DNA of 64,000 bases from Littorina saxatilis (lineage: Eukaryota > Mollusca > Gastropoda > Littorinimorpha > Littorinidae): assembly GCF_037325665.1 (NCBI RefSeq), contig NC_090258.1, positions 32,723,900 to 32,787,899 on the forward strand, written 5' to 3'. Position 1 is the first letter of the stretch. Every line of letters begins with the position of its first letter. The notes under the pieces are model-generated. The model saw only the letters and a list, made by a program, of their open reading frames with translations, was not told the DNA's origin and searched no databases. The position numbers and the translations under genes were made by a program. Shown here piece by piece: positions 20,180-64,000 of this stretch.

Positions 20180-20764
20180 CAGGGCCGGACTACCGGGGGG
20201 GTTATGGGGGTTGCGCAACCCCCCCCCCCCTAGCCTAAACATGTACCTTACTTATTTAATTTTTTTTATTATTGCTTATTTTATGCCGTTTCATGCAAGG
20301 AGCGACCATTTTCCTATCTCAGAATATGACCTACCCATCAGCTTCAGGGGGCTTCGCCCCCTGACCCCCACAACGAGGGGAGGGGGGGTGTGTTCTAGGG
20401 TTTCTGGATCCCCCCAGCCAAAAAATAAAAATATTGAATGAGGTATGCATTTCTTTATTTTACATTGAGTTTCAATTTTTGGGGTATTAATCAGTGACAA
20501 AATCTGCTGCCTGAAACTGGTAATGATCATCCTCAGAATGCACCAGATTGCACCATTTTGCATCCTTTTTTTCAAAATTTTCCGGGGGGCATGCCGCCGG
20601 ACCCCCCTAGCAAGCTAGACGCTTCGCGCCGTCGGCTCGGCGCTTCGCGCCTTCACACCCATATCTTCACAATATACTTTTGAAAAAAAACACCCATAAA
20701 ATGAACTGATCCCCTGGGCCACCACTGGCAACCCCCCCTCTCCTCTTCGCCTAGTCCGGCCCTG
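20180..20764. mobile_element. hAT-like MITE, 585 bp
   Basis: The ends CAGGGCCGGACTA and TAGTCCGGCCCTG are inverted. ATTAT flanks both sides. CAGGG termini are typical of hAT-related MITEs. It has runs of C and G, and no transposase. Confidence 0.75.
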
Positions 20765-22725
20765 ATTATGACAATGAGCAATCTGCACATAACATAAAAC
20801 CATCAAAGCGATGTTCCTTAAAATAAAATGGTATCCAGGTCACTTGGGTTCAGTTATGTCATAGCATAAAACAGCTCACTGCTCCCATGAATTGTTCTGA
20901 GCCTTGCAATGATAAGTAAAGCAATGAGAGCAGATCTGATGCAGTGCACTGTCAATCATTGGCCGGCTGAAATATACTGCAATCTTGATGCAAATTACCA
21001 TGTAATTTTCTTGGTGATATGGTCATCACTGCAGGCAGTAAAAGATCACCCAACGTTTTGCAATGAAGAACAATGAAGTTATTAGTCGAACAAAAAATAA
21101 ACAGACGAATAAAGATTGAAAATTGTCAAATGCAATGGGGCTGGATCTCCCTGTTGAAGAACTTTGAGCAAAAGACCACAAATGAGCTAACAAAGAATAC
21201 TGTACGAAAGTACGAAATGTTACATGCACTGCAAGATCTCCCTGTTGAGAAACTTTGAGTAAAAGATACCCATTTTATTGCAAAGAAGACATACAGAGTA
21301 ACATGTATATGAACAGAGTGCGAAGAATTCAAACAAAGAAGACCCGACATTTTTAAAAATTATGTCAAATGCAGAGTGGCGGAAAATGTGTTTCGTGAGG
21401 AACTTACAGCACACACAAACACAACTATTTGCAAAGTGTAAAAACAACACGAAGAGAGTGAGAAGAACGAGTAACAATTAAAAACATTGCAAGAAATAAC
21501 AAAATGTCATATGCAGTGACGATTCTGCTGCGGAACTTTTAGTTTTAGTAACAAGTTACGAAGTTCCTGTAAATAGTTAACACGGTGTTCAAACAACATG
21601 AACAAAATGAAAAAAATAGCAAAATAAATGCAATTGTGACAGTTCTTCGCGTACAGAAATGTTTCGTATGTCGGTGACCAAAACAAGGAATTCTTGTGAA
21701 ACCTAGACATATTGCATAACACCAGCGGCGGAGCACGCAAGAATAATGGTTCGATATGAAGACTCGACAGAGTAAACCCTATCATTATCTCCAGAGCGCT
21801 TTCAGTAGAGGCTGCCCGCGCTCGTTCACTGATACAAAAAGGTACCAAGTGTCGGTGTCTAACTGTCCCTCTCAGCGGGAGAGTTGCTTTGTCATAACCC
21901 CCTCCACTTCTGTTGTTTCAATGCCGGGGTGAGGTCAACGGTCAATCACAGCCCACCCCAGTCGCGAGACACTCAGCTGGTCGTGGGCTTTGCTTTGCTT
22001 AATCCGAATGTTGTACTCCGATGTAAGTAGACATAATGATAAAGAAAATTTGCTGATTCAAATCAGCAGGTTCCCAGACGTTCCTTCATGTAATTTTTAG
22101 GTGAATGGTCAAAGTGGTTTCTTGCACACACTCAGTCATCTTGCACAACAATGCAACACAAAGGAACTTAGTCGATAAATATCGACAGGGGGCCGACAAA
22201 TGGTTTAAATGTGAAATGTGTGTATATGGGTGTGGGTCTGAAACAAACAAACAAACAAACAAACAAACAAACAAACAAACCATGTGAACCCCAAAGTCAT
22301 GCGCCCACACGAACACACACACACACACACCCACGCGCGGACGCTGTAGAACACACACATAATATAGTAAATACTTCAACACAGTGTGCGTATAATGTTG
22401 TATTTGTTTAGTTTCACTTTCAAAGAAACCACAAAAAAGAAATCAACATGAACAACTTCAGAGCTCTTACTTTGATTACAAACTGCATGATTTGGATAAA
22501 AGTTGATCGGTTTGATCTAATGCTGATTTCAGTTTTTTTCAGCGGCATAAGTCAGTGCTTCGTCTCGTATCGAAAACAAAAGCAGACGACAAATTTAGTC
22601 AGTTGGAGTTGTCTCCCGTACTCCTGTAGCATGCACTGATCTAAAAATATTCCACTATTCAGTTTAGATCAGTGCGCTGCACCGAGACGGTTCGGGAATT
22701 CCCAACAAAAGAAAAGATCCGTAAA
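20765..22725. other. Non-coding interval with a weak repeat
   Basis: About 21120-21545 contains degenerate units around TCAAATGCAATGGGG and CTCCCTGTTGAGAAACTTTGAG. A (CAAA)n run is at 22239-22280. A short hairpin CACTGATCTAAA..TTTAGATCAGTG is at about 22635-22676. No gene is supported. Confidence 0.4.
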
Positions 22726-23415
22726 TAGGGAGATTTAAGAAACAGCACGTTTCGTTTTGCAGCTCGTTTCGTTTGGTGAATGAGTCACCCCGCGAAACGG
22801 AACGTGTAACGAGACGGCATAGGCCGCAGACAAGATTTAGATGTATTCACGTTTCGTTTCGGAATGAAAGGCCGGGCATGGCAGGATATGATCCGCTGAC
22901 TGGGCATGGCATAATTTCAACTCCACGAGTCAATAAAGGATTGACATACTCGCATTGCACGCACAAGAGCTTCACATTTTTCAATTCATGCACCTGATCA
23001 CATACGAAGCCAGAATAAAAATTCGATGCGATGACCTACTTCTGCTTCGCCATTTGCTTTCTCACCATGAAGTTGGATAAATGTACCAGGATCAGCACCC
23101 TTCAAAATATTTCAGTTCACAACAGTTGTCTACCTCCAATGAACACATTCTCAGCGCTGAAAGACTGTGAAAGGGTTGATGAATCTCGCAATGCATAAAA
23201 TGGCCAACAAATAAAACTGTTAGTGTGCAAAAATACTCACAAAAGTTGACGAAATATTGTTCGTTTTTTGGGGGTGGAAAACGTGACTGCGTTTTGACGT
23301 TCCACGTTCCGTTTCAGTTGACCTTCACCTTTCCAGCGAGAGACCCCCGAAATAATGACGTTTACCACAACTTCAAAACGAAACGTCCCGACGTTTCGTT
23401 TATTAAATCTCCCTA
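22726..23415. mobile_element. TIR element ~690 bp with TA ends
   Basis: TAGGGAGATTTAAGAAAC.. at the left end and ..GTTTATTAAATCTCCCTA at the right are inverted. Several CGTTTCGTTT motifs occur inside both ends (subterminal repeats). No transposase. Confidence 0.7.
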
Positions 23416-24586
23416 CTATCGTCCCGGTCCCCGCGCGCACTGCTCGGCGCCACGGCCAATGACCGATTTCTGTGGCTTCACCACCGCGGCACTCCAAAAG
23501 TAGTAGTCCGCGTAATGCAAGCGTCTGTTCTTGAAAATTTCCCACTGATCTAAAAATAAAACCAGTGCAATTTCCTCGGTCGGGCTTTGCCACAGAAACT
23601 CACGGTTTAGTAAAATGTACAATGTATTTTCTAATTTGTGCGCAAAAGCTTTTTTTCTTTTTTCTTTTTTTTAACATAACAATGTTTAGTGTCACTGTTT
23701 GTTTAAAAGAACATGGTCACAAATGTAAAAAAAATGTTAAATTAGAAAATAAATAACATTTTGGTTCATGATTTTTTCTACACCTGTGCTGAAAATAAGA
23801 AATAAAAATGTCGGTATATAAGTCACTCAAATACAGATGCATGGCTCGGTTTGAGTTTGTTGCGGTTGATCCTGCACAATTCGATCTCTGATGGTTTTGT
23901 TGAACAATTTTGTAATTCACAACTTCCTGTGTTACACAAACTCATTGATGACCAATTTTGCGTCATAGGGTGACGGATTTCACAACTTTCTACAGATGAA
24001 CAACAATGTTGCCTTCACACCTCCCATCTGTGTACACAAACTAATGACGACATAAGCGCATGCGCAAACGCCTGCCGACACCCATAAGCTTTCAGCTATA
24101 CATACATGTGAGCCAACGCCAGCTCATGGCCCTAGAATAAACAAAGGGAAGTAATCTTTTAAATGAAATAGTGTAGCTATTGTTCTGGGCAGTGACAGGT
24201 CGAAGGTTCGGGTCATGTTCGCGAAGAAAAGGGAAAGATCTCACTGTCGATGAGGCCAAGTTGACGCTGCAATCGGGAAACTTGAGTGGAATCACTTCTG
24301 CACGGATCCGGAAACCACATGATCGTCGGTATGACTACTGACCGGAATCCGTCAGAATAAGCACAGGTGTCTTTTTCGAATCACGGGGTGCGACCGTCCT
24401 CATCCCTCAGGCTCGGTAAATTTAAGCATGTGCAATTAAAAGGTGGTTTTTGATGCCGTGTTAGTGCGCAATGAGACAACAAAACCGTACATTTTAAGTC
24501 AATCTTTAACAAAATGCCTTCACACTTTCAAAGACCGTGTGCTGACACATGTCGTAAAATACATTCAGAGTCCTTTGATGTTCTTA

Positions 24587-24623
<37 letters not shown>

Positions 24624-25880
24624 GTGTGTGTGTGTGTTTGTTTGTGTGTGTGTGTGTGTGCGTGTGCGCGCGTGTGCGCGCATGTGTGCGTGTGTGCCTG
24701 CTTGCGTGGGTGTGTGTGTGTGTGTGTGTTTGTGATGTGATCATATTCAGGTATTTTATTTTGTGAGTGTCTTTGTTTGTTTGCTGGGTGAGGGAGGGGG
24801 GTTACTCAGCCAGCCAGCCAGCCAGACGGGCAGGTAAAGAAACAAAAAGATCCACAAACAGATAATACTGTACATAAACACTAAAACCTTTTGGAAAAAG
24901 AACATTTATTTTATTACAAAATTAGCAAAAGGCATTTCTTGCACAACGGAAAGTGTGTAATTAAGTTCGCAAGCGGACTCTGCATAAAATACAACACAAA
25001 TGAACAGTATTATTCCAAAATAAGCATTCTTCTTAAGGGTGGGTGAGATTTTGACTGATACATAGTACACTATTGTTGACGAACTTTACAACTTATTATT
25101 TCACTTCAAACAACCAGAAAAGCAGAGAAAAAGGAACAGTTTACCTAAGAGGGTGGCCACAAGCATGTAGCTTTTGAATCTCAATTAAATCGCGTTGCAA
25201 TTTCAGCTTCATTATTTACTCATCATGCATTATACAAGTTCGATGTCAACATATCAAATCGGTTCACATTACATTTGTCATTTACGATTGTTATAGATCT
25301 CCATCAGTCAACGTTGTCCTCGATTGTATGTAGAATGTGTTGTATTTGTCCTGTTTTATTTTCTACATTCAGAAGTTGTTATTGTTACTGATACAATATT
25401 GCCGAAAGATTGTATATTTTTGGGTGCGAATATTTAAAAAATAAGAAAATAAAAAAATAAATAAAATGTGGTCAACGGAAAAACCACACCTGGAATGATG
25501 TGAACTTAAGAAACGCATTAAGTCCATTTTTGTGTTTATTTTCTTGTCCATTTCTTGCAGAGAAGCTGTACGTTTGTGGAGGAAAGGTACGTTTAGTTTC
25601 TGTGGATGAGTCAATATTTTGACCCTGTAGCAGGCAAATACTATTTCACAAGTTTGTCAAAGTACAACCTGTAGGTAATTTTCAGTGGCTGAGAATGAGA
25701 CACCTAACATTAGCGCTGTCTAAGGTTTTGCAGTGGATTTTGTAAGTTGTGGACAACACAATCAGTTTAAATTTGCAACAACAACAAAATGTACACACCA
25801 TATTTTGATAAAAATTCAATGCACCCTTTTGTCATCAAATGTGTTTTCTCACGGCGAAGCACGTATCAATACGCCTGTAT
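23416..25880. other. Region downstream of ZP gene B
   Basis: No supported gene. It holds an interrupted (GT)n block at 24585-24733 and (CCAG)n at about 24808-24826. Confidence 0.4.
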
Positions 25881-25886
25881 TTTATT
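25881..25886 (-). promoter_or_regulatory. Candidate polyadenylation signal of ZP gene B
   Basis: AATAAA on the minus strand, ~87 nt beyond the stop codon. First such hexamer met downstream of the stop in the stretch inspected. Confidence 0.5.
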
Positions 25887-25972
25887 CAAAAATCGAGAGA
25901 AAAACACATCAAGATAAAACTGTGTCCACTGCTCAGCAAATGCACTATAGCTACCCATGCATGTTTAGTTGT

Positions 25973-57634
<31,662 letters not shown>

Positions 57635-57751
57635 CTGAAATGAAGAAAAAAGAAGATAAAAAATCGAAACAAAACAAAAACGAATCCCGATACATAAATA
57701 TAGGTTGACAGGTTTACTTTCAGTTACCCCTTCCTCCTCCTGCTCTTTCTC

Positions 57752-57870
57752 CACACACACACAAACACACACACCCACACACACACCCGCACACACGAGT
57801 TCGCACGCACACACATGCACACACACACACTCACACACACGCACGCAGACGCCGGCACGCAAACACACAC

Positions 57871-57931
<61 letters not shown>
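57752..57931. repeat. (CA)n microsatellite, interrupted
   Basis: ~180 bp; marks the right edge of detectable homology between the two gene copies. Confidence 0.95.
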
Positions 57932-57934
<3 letters not shown>

Positions 57935-58795
57935 GTTTGACAACGGTATGAGAAGGAGGGGCTACCAAAATGAGACAGCGACTGACCAACGGAGTTGGGA
58001 GGGTCTTGCCCGTCAGAAGTTGTTGAAATTTAGCATTTGAAATGGGTTTTTTTAATGTCACGGTTCCCCTTCAAACAAACACGTGTATTTGCCGGGTAAG
58101 GGGTAGAGGGGGGGAGGGGGGCAGCTACAGCAATGTAGGGCTGAGGTGCACGAAGCAAAACTGGGTTCCACCTAGATGGGTGGTACGTAGCCGCGGGGTC
58201 GGATTGGTTGAAATTGAGATTTGTTGCGGTGTCATCCAATCAAACCTCCAGTTCTAACGACGACAAAGTTTTTTTTTTTTTTTAAAACGTCATAAGTTTG
58301 TGGACTTACATTTAATCGAAGAACAACAAAACAAAAACACGTCCGCCTAGACGTAACAGAAACAAATGCGTTGCTTAAAGTTATCTCCGGCCCTCATCTG
58401 AATACCGTTACAGGCGCCAATTTTCTGGTCAGGTAAACACGAATGAAAATATATTCCTGATCGCCGCGATACAGTGATGACCATTCTAGCGTGAACAGGT
58501 TGAGCTTTGATGCGCAATATGTGATGGTCGCCCTTGCGTGCCAACAGTGTAAACTTACACAAATTCTCTATTGTTCACATGGCTAGGAAACTGACATAAA
58601 TGATTTTATTCAAGTAACACAATTTTGACGGCGTTTGCTACAATATTTTTTCTGTCTACACGCAGAGTTATGATTTTATTTTAAGAGTATACAAATTAAC
58701 AATTTAAGGCCTGTTTTTAAAACAGTGTCCAGACGAATACTGAAAATAATTCGAAATTTTACTTGAAGTAAACCTACTTTAAATGTGTGAGCATG
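57932..58795. other. Region upstream of ZP gene B, nothing specific
   Basis: May contain its 5' UTR exon and promoter; no signal strong enough to name one. Confidence 0.35.
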
Positions 58796-59083
58796 ATAGA
58801 AAGAAAACAAGAAAGAAAGAAAAAAACAAAAAAGAACGAACGAAAGAAAGAAAGAAAAAAAAAGAAAGAAAGAAAGAAAAAAAGAAAGAACGAAAAAAAG
58901 AAAGAAAGTAAGAAAAAAAATGAAAGACAGAAAAAAAGAAACAAAGAAAGAAAGAAAGAAAGAAAGAACGAAAAAAAGAAAGAAAGTAAGAAAAAAAATG
59001 AAAGAAAGAAAAAAAGAAAGAAAGAAAGAAAAAAAGAAAAAAAGTAAGAAAGAAAAAAAGTAAGAAAGAAAAAAAGAAAATAT
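58796..59083. repeat. (GAAA)n polypurine tract, ~290 bp
   Basis: AAAG/AAAGAAAG repeats with few pyrimidines on the plus strand. Confidence 0.97.
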
Positions 59084-60181
59084 CAATTGATATTGTTAAA
59101 CGCCGGAGTGATTGAGCCAGTGAGAGAATTCACGATAAAGACAACATACAACCCTTGAAGACTAACAACAAATGAATTGAAAGGGAATGCTGAAATCACG
59201 GACAAAAAAACCAAAAATAAACAAAACAAAAATGTCCAATAAAAATTAGCTCCCAAGACTTCATTCAAAACTTAACTTTGACAGATCCTAACAAAACTGA
59301 AATTGCCGATTGTAAAATTAATAGTGTACTAGATTTACAGCTACCAAAGTTTTCTTCAAACTGCAGGTGGGGTGTCAGCGTAAACAGGAGTGTAAAATAG
59401 GTTCTTTTCATAGTTGAATGCATTCTACTCGAGTTATTCCGAAAGACACAAAAAGAGTCCTTCAATAAAACCGGCGATCAACAAAACAAAATGTATTCTT
59501 AATTCGCCGAGAAAAAATGTTAACCCAAATTTCAGGGAATGTATTTCATGAATCTGAAAACATTTTGGTATTTTGATGTAGAACTTTGCACTTCAGCAGA
59601 AGAAGACTTTGCTGCGTTTGTCAAAAAATAAGCAAAATAATAGATCAGTTCGTTTATTAACAAAGACATTTTTAACACAAAATCAAACAATAACATAAAG
59701 ATACGTAAATAAAAACGTGTACATGAAACAAACAACGAAATGAAAAAATAAATAAAAAGATTAAAAAAAATGTTTTTAAATAAATAAATAATAAAATATT
59801 TAATCAATAAAGTTATCTTCAACTCACCAGTTTTTTATTAATCCGGGTGGTTTTTGTTCTTCCTGCAAAACAGAAACAATCCTTTCCGTTAGAATTTTCC
59901 AAAGACTTTTCACTTCAAATTCGTTTCAAAATGTCTTCACCTGCATTTCCAAAGGAGATTAAAAAAAATCTGTGGTGTCTGAAAACCTAATAATACCGAA
60001 GTATTGGAAACGTGCTACTTTGGAGGACAGCGGCTGACGCGTCCAGATGATACTTCGAGGCGTTTCGTCAAGTCGATCTTTATTTATACTACCCGGCTGC
60101 TCGAGGGTGTGTGTTTGTGTAAAGAGGTGGAGATGTGGTGGGGGGGGGGGGGGGTGGGTGCGATGAAGTTCTATGACAGTT
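59084..60181. other. Non-coding DNA before the assembly gap
   Basis: AT-rich; G-run at 60138-60154 adjoining the gap. No exon was identified. Confidence 0.4.
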
Positions 60182-60381
60182 NNNNNNNNNNNNNNNNNNN
60201 NNNNNNNNNNNNNNNNNNNNNNNNNNNNNNNNNNNNNNNNNNNNNNNNNNNNNNNNNNNNNNNNNNNNNNNNNNNNNNNNNNNNNNNNNNNNNNNNNNNN
60301 NNNNNNNNNNNNNNNNNNNNNNNNNNNNNNNNNNNNNNNNNNNNNNNNNNNNNNNNNNNNNNNNNNNNNNNNNNNNNNNNN
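60182..60381. other. Assembly gap, 200 N
   Basis: Exactly 200 N's, probably a placeholder, directly after a G-rich stretch. It may hide preceding intron or exon sequence of the next gene. Confidence 1.
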
Positions 60382-60432
60382 ACTGACTAAATACTGCTTC
60401 TCCGCTAATGACTGTTTTCTCATTTTTCACAG

Positions 60433-60654
60433 AGAAAATGCCAAGGAACAAAAGTCGACTTTCTCACCCGACAACCTAACGTAAACGACGACAACGAGAA
60501 GAACATGAAGGGAGGCAAAGCTGCCGGCAGCGCAAGGGGGAGGAGTGCTTCCCCTTCCAAATCCGCCAAAAGTTCGAAGGGGGGAAACGCACCGAAAAGC
60601 GCCAAGAAATCTGCAGGAGGGAAGAAATCAGGAAAGAAGAAAAAGAAGAAGTAA
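60433..60654 (+). CDS. Last exon of a plus-strand gene with a lysine/serine-rich tail
   Basis: A pyrimidine-rich acceptor (CTCATTTTTCACAG|AGA) leads into 73 open codons: RKCQGTKVDFLTRQPNVNDD, then a basic low-complexity tail (KGGKAAGSARGRSASPSKSA, ending GKKSGKKKKKK) and TAA at 60652-60654. A polyA signal is at 60774. Upstream exons are not visible, so the family cannot be named. The tail resembles chromatin or nucleic-acid binding tails or a nuclear localisation signal. Confidence 0.6.
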   Translation, partial: RKCQGTKVDFLTRQPNVNDDNEKNMKGGKAAGSARGRSASPSKSAKSSKGGNAPKSAKKSAGGKKSGKKKKKK

Positions 60655-60773
60655 ACTTGACTGTGATATGGCTTGGGCCATTTTTTATTCCAACTTCCTG
60701 CCAAACAGTCTCTTTCGACCGTGCTTGTCTTTTGTTTTGTTTTCATGTGAAAAAAATTGATTACAAATTTTAA

Positions 60774-60779
60774 AATAAA
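60774..60779 (+). promoter_or_regulatory. Polyadenylation signal for the lysine-rich exon
   Basis: AATAAA 120 nt after the stop codon. Confidence 0.6.
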
Positions 60780-61124
60780 AAACACACAACAAAAACGATA
60801 CAGAAGAAGCTAAACGTGTCTGTGATCTGACGTGAACCATTTTTGTTTCAAATAATTGCCAAACATGTTCTTTCGGCAGTTTTATTTTTTGCTCAGAAAA
60901 AAAGTGAAACTTGTGCGCGGAACTGGCATGCGCCATTTTTTTTTCGATTTTAAAATACCTGCCCAACAAACTGTCTCAAGAGAACGTAGTAGTTCTTTCC
61001 GTTAAAATTTGAGCTGTGGTTAACTTTGATAGAGTTACAGCACCCCTGATTTCAAACCAATTACGCAACGAGTGTTCTTTATTATTGCGCTTTTTTTTTT
61101 TTTAGGCGTTGGCTTTGTTTTTAA
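60780..61124. other. Intergenic DNA
   Basis: T-rich; no feature beyond a T-run at 61091-61103. Confidence 0.4.
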
Positions 61125-62126
61125 AGGCACAGTAAGCCTCCCGTAAACCATCACAGAGCTCCCCGAGCGTCTACATACAGTACAAGCATACTTCCATTTA
61201 AACGCTCACCGAACGGGAACATCCTGGCTGCTTTCTGTCGAGCGTGAGAAATTTTCAAAGAATTTATTTTCGTGGACTTGGCCCTTTACAACAATGGCGC
61301 CTCGTTTTGGTGCTGGACGGCTGTTATGAATATCCCGGAAATCACGCCCGGACAGTAAGCCTCCCGTAAACCATCACAGATACTGTCAGGCATTTACACA
61401 CAGTACAAACACGTACCCTTCCATTTGAACGCTCACCAAACGGGAACATCCTAGGTGCCCTACGTAAAGAGCGAGCAATTTTTAAAGAATTAATTTTGCA
61501 GATTGTCTCGAACACTTTTTGGACCCATCCTGAACTCAGGTCAAAAATGAGTTACTTCTCTTAAACTGGCGATAGCCGTGGATCGATAATCAGAAAGTTT
61601 TTGGACCGTGGTGCGTTTTTGCGCTAGACCTAACTTTTAAAATCTAAATAATAAATTGACAGCGTGTTTTCATCAAGACAAGATCAGTGCAATTCGAAGT
61701 TGTGAAAGTTTGAAAAAAGAAAAGCCCGGAAGCAGGGTCACGCAAGGGTCGTAGCAGACGACGGTTTATGCGGCATAATTATCGCCGTTCCTCTCAACAG
61801 TCAAAAGCCATCGATAGAGTTCTTGTGAACCACAGCCGTTTGTTTCGTGCATAAAAACGTGCTATTGTAGATAAGCTGACATCGAGTCGCATTCAAATGA
61901 CTAACTGACGACTACATTGTGAAAAAGGGAAACTGAATCACACGGGTTCACGATGGCTCAGGGGTAAGATAAACCACGCAAAAATAAATTCTTTGAAAAT
62001 TGTTCGCTCTTTACGGAGGGCACCTAGGATGTTCTCAATCGGTGAGTGTTTAAATGAAAGGGTGTTTGTACTGTGTGTAAAAGCCTGACCGTATCTGTGA
62101 TGGTTTACGGGAGGCTTACTGTGCCT
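61125..62126. mobile_element. TTAA-flanked TIR element, 1002 bp, copy 2
   Basis: Closely matches 48113-49115 with TTAA at 61121-61124 and 62127-62130. It retains AAAGCCTGACCGTATCTGTG near the right end, lost in copy 1, which pairs with the internal repeat at about 61340-61395. Confidence 0.88.
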
Positions 62127-62259
62127 TTAAGATAAATGTACTGTGTGTACTGTCTATTGTTAGTTTAGTTATACGTACGCTGAACGCCTTATTCGTTGGT
62201 TAAGTTGTGATGCAACGGCTGTGGCCTGTGTATGGTAGTATAGAAAATGTGTTTTCATG

Positions 62260-62902
62260 TACAGAGGAACCCCCCCCCCCCCCCTCTTTGAGCCTCCACA
62301 AATCTGAGAAATTCAGGTCTTAAAAAGGAGGGGGTCTTAATTAAAATGGGGGTATATATATCAATCAATCAATATGAGGCTTATATCGCGCGTATTCCGT
62401 GGGTACAGTTCTAAACGCAGGTTTTTTTAAAAAAAAAAAGCATATTGTTCACATATTCAAGGCGCAGGGATTTATTTATGCCGTGTGAGATGGAATTTTT
62501 TACACAATACATCACGCATTCACATCGACCAGCAGATCGCAGCCATTTCGGCGCATATCCTACTTTTCACGGCCTATTATTCCAAGTCACACGGGTATTT
62601 TGGTGGAATTTTTGTTTATCTATGCCTAGTACAATTTTGCCAGGAAAGACCCTTTTGTCAATCGTGGGATCTTTAACGTGCACACCCCAATGTAGTGTAC
62701 ACGAAGGGACCTCGGTTTTTCGTTTCATCCGAAAGACTAGCACTTGAACCCACCACCTAGGTTAGGAAAGGGGGGAGAAAATTGCTAACGCCCTGACCCA
62801 GGGTTGAACTCGCAACATCTCGCTTCCGAGCGCAAGTGCGTTACCACTCGGCCACCCAGTGCGTTACCACTCGGGGAGTCTTAAAAGGGGGGTTCCACTG
62901 TA
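62260..62902. mobile_element. GGAACCCCCC-ended MITE hosting a SINE
   Basis: TACAGAGGAACCCCCC on the left and GGGGGGTTCCACTGTA on the right form short inverted ends. The inner GTCTTAAAAAGGAGGGGGTC and GAGTCTTAAAAGGGG also mirror each other. The SINE at 62361-62860 sits inside. Confidence 0.65.
62361..62860 (-). mobile_element. tRNA-derived SINE (Leu/Ser-like head), copy 3
   Basis: Full body and head in inverse orientation, with a (TCAA)n-type tail at 62362-62373. GTGCGTTACCACTCGG is duplicated at the head end (62835 and 62859). Confidence 0.85.
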
Positions 62903-63295
62903 TTCACTTTCCAATGAAATCAGTCCCGAACCTTGTTTGAGGTAAGGCTGGGTGTTTTGAGTGGAACTCAATGATCTCATTTGCAGCCTGTTTCAAAGAT
63001 GAAGTAGACTTTTTCTTTCTTTGCCTTTTGTTTCATTAACCATACCTATAATTACCACCTATACCTAATACTTGTTTTCTTCTGGTTTTTTTTCTTCTAT
63101 TTGGTGCGTGTGTTCGTGTGTGTGTGTGTGTTGTTTAGTTGTTGCTGTTGTAGACTTGTTATATTATGTGCACATGTTTGCAAGATAATATTTTACGCAG
63201 ACAGAACAATCTTTTAAACAGAAACAAGAGGCGAAGCCTTCAAGGCTCCCGTAAGAAATCAACAAACAGTAACATAACACAAACTCACTCACTCC

Positions 63296-63299
<4 letters not shown>
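62903..63299. other. Intergenic DNA
   Basis: No recognised feature. Confidence 0.4.

Positions 63300-63372
<73 letters not shown>
63300..63372. repeat. (CA)n microsatellite
   Basis: Pure CA, then CG-interrupted. Confidence 0.97.
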
Positions 63373-63373
<1 letters not shown>

Positions 63374-63723
63374 CAGACACAGTTAAAACTAACGCATCAT
63401 ATCAACTCCATGTATAATTTTCAAAAGAAGACAAACAGATAAAATGACTAGGGTAATAGGCTAGGTACCTGCCATGTGGGCACTTTTTCCACTGCTGTCC
63501 TCAGTCCTATACTTTTCATCAAGACTTGTCACCATCAAAGAAACTACAATGGGAAGAAGGATAACTTCCTCATTGGGCATGCTTAGAAATGAGAATGGCT
63601 AAATACGAGTTATTCCCCTTTGCTGCATGCTGATCAGGCTGTCTCCTGCTTTGTTATGACTAGTACAGTCGATCTTTCTCATGTTGTGACTTGCTTTATT
63701 TTCACATTTTCGGTATTTAAAAC

Positions 63724-63770
<47 letters not shown>

Positions 63771-64000
63771 TGAAGAAGTTTCCATTCTGATTCGGTTATT
63801 TTATTTGGTGCTATATGTTTGCTTCACATTGTTTCTTCTTTTACATTGCTTGAGGTATCCCAATTCGCTAAACACATCCATAATGCATGCATGGCTCATT
63901 CGAAAGAGGGCAACTGAACAACTGATGCCCAATAGCAATAAATACTGAACAACTGAACAATAAATAGCAATAAATGATGACAGCGCCAAGTTTTTAAGTA
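63373..64000. other. Right edge, non-coding
   Basis: (CA)n at 63729-63767 and a local duplication of GAACAACTGA / AGCAATAAAT near 63915-63975. No gene. Confidence 0.45.

Noticed and set aside
58676-59086. Phe/Ser-rich and Lys-rich ORFs
   Set aside because: Translation of the (GAAA)n tract.
60004-60390. ORFs spanning the N run
   Set aside because: Artefact of undetermined bases.

Overview
The window looks like genomic DNA of a gastropod mollusc, most likely a caenogastropod such as Littorina. This rests on small phase-consistent exons in large introns, dense CA/GT microsatellites, tRNA-headed SINEs, many short TIR elements, and an abundant ~870 bp repeat that opens CAAGTCGCGTAAGGCG and closes on an ATTTAGTCAA..TTGACTAAAT palindrome. 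The genus is inference from memory of such repeats. No operons, rRNA genes, functional tRNA genes, CRISPR arrays or LTR/viral fossils were recognised.

The main content is a head-to-tail pair of zona pellucida (ZP) domain genes on the minus strand. Gene B (57634 down to 25973) can be assembled from ten exons. Every splice site is GT..AG, every phase matches, and the exons sum to 1518 bp (505 residues plus stop). The protein has a signal peptide, two EGF-like modules, ZP-N, ZP-C, a polybasic furin-type site, a transmembrane helix and a 34-residue tail. Gene A (11332 down to 3963) is a paralogue of which the first five exons are present; the rest would lie beyond the left edge or be missing. The duplicated block is about 1725-11450 and 49170-57760. 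Introns look roughly 95% alike, yet exons 2-4 differ mostly by amino-acid replacements (exon 3: no synonymous differences; exon 4: 18 replacements to 2), the pattern expected of a fast-evolving extracellular recognition protein.

The left edge (1-956, plus strand) holds the 3' part of a gene of unknown role whose motifs resemble the acidic core of FEN1/XPG nucleases and which ends in a cysteine cluster. Near the right end (60433-60654, plus strand) is a lysine-rich terminal exon of another gene, next to a 200 bp assembly gap.

Mobile DNA fills the rest: a Tc1-like DD34E transposon with perfect ends and one frameshift (12475-14000); an uninterrupted non-LTR retrotransposon ORF of 1180 codons with a 2A-like motif (30692-34234); three SINE families; paired ~1 kb TTAA-flanked elements; hAT-like and TA-flanked MITEs; foldback elements; two large minisatellites in the last intron of gene B; and several nested insertions. 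Because the paralogous introns align, they act as mutual empty sites that fix the ends and relative age of several insertions.
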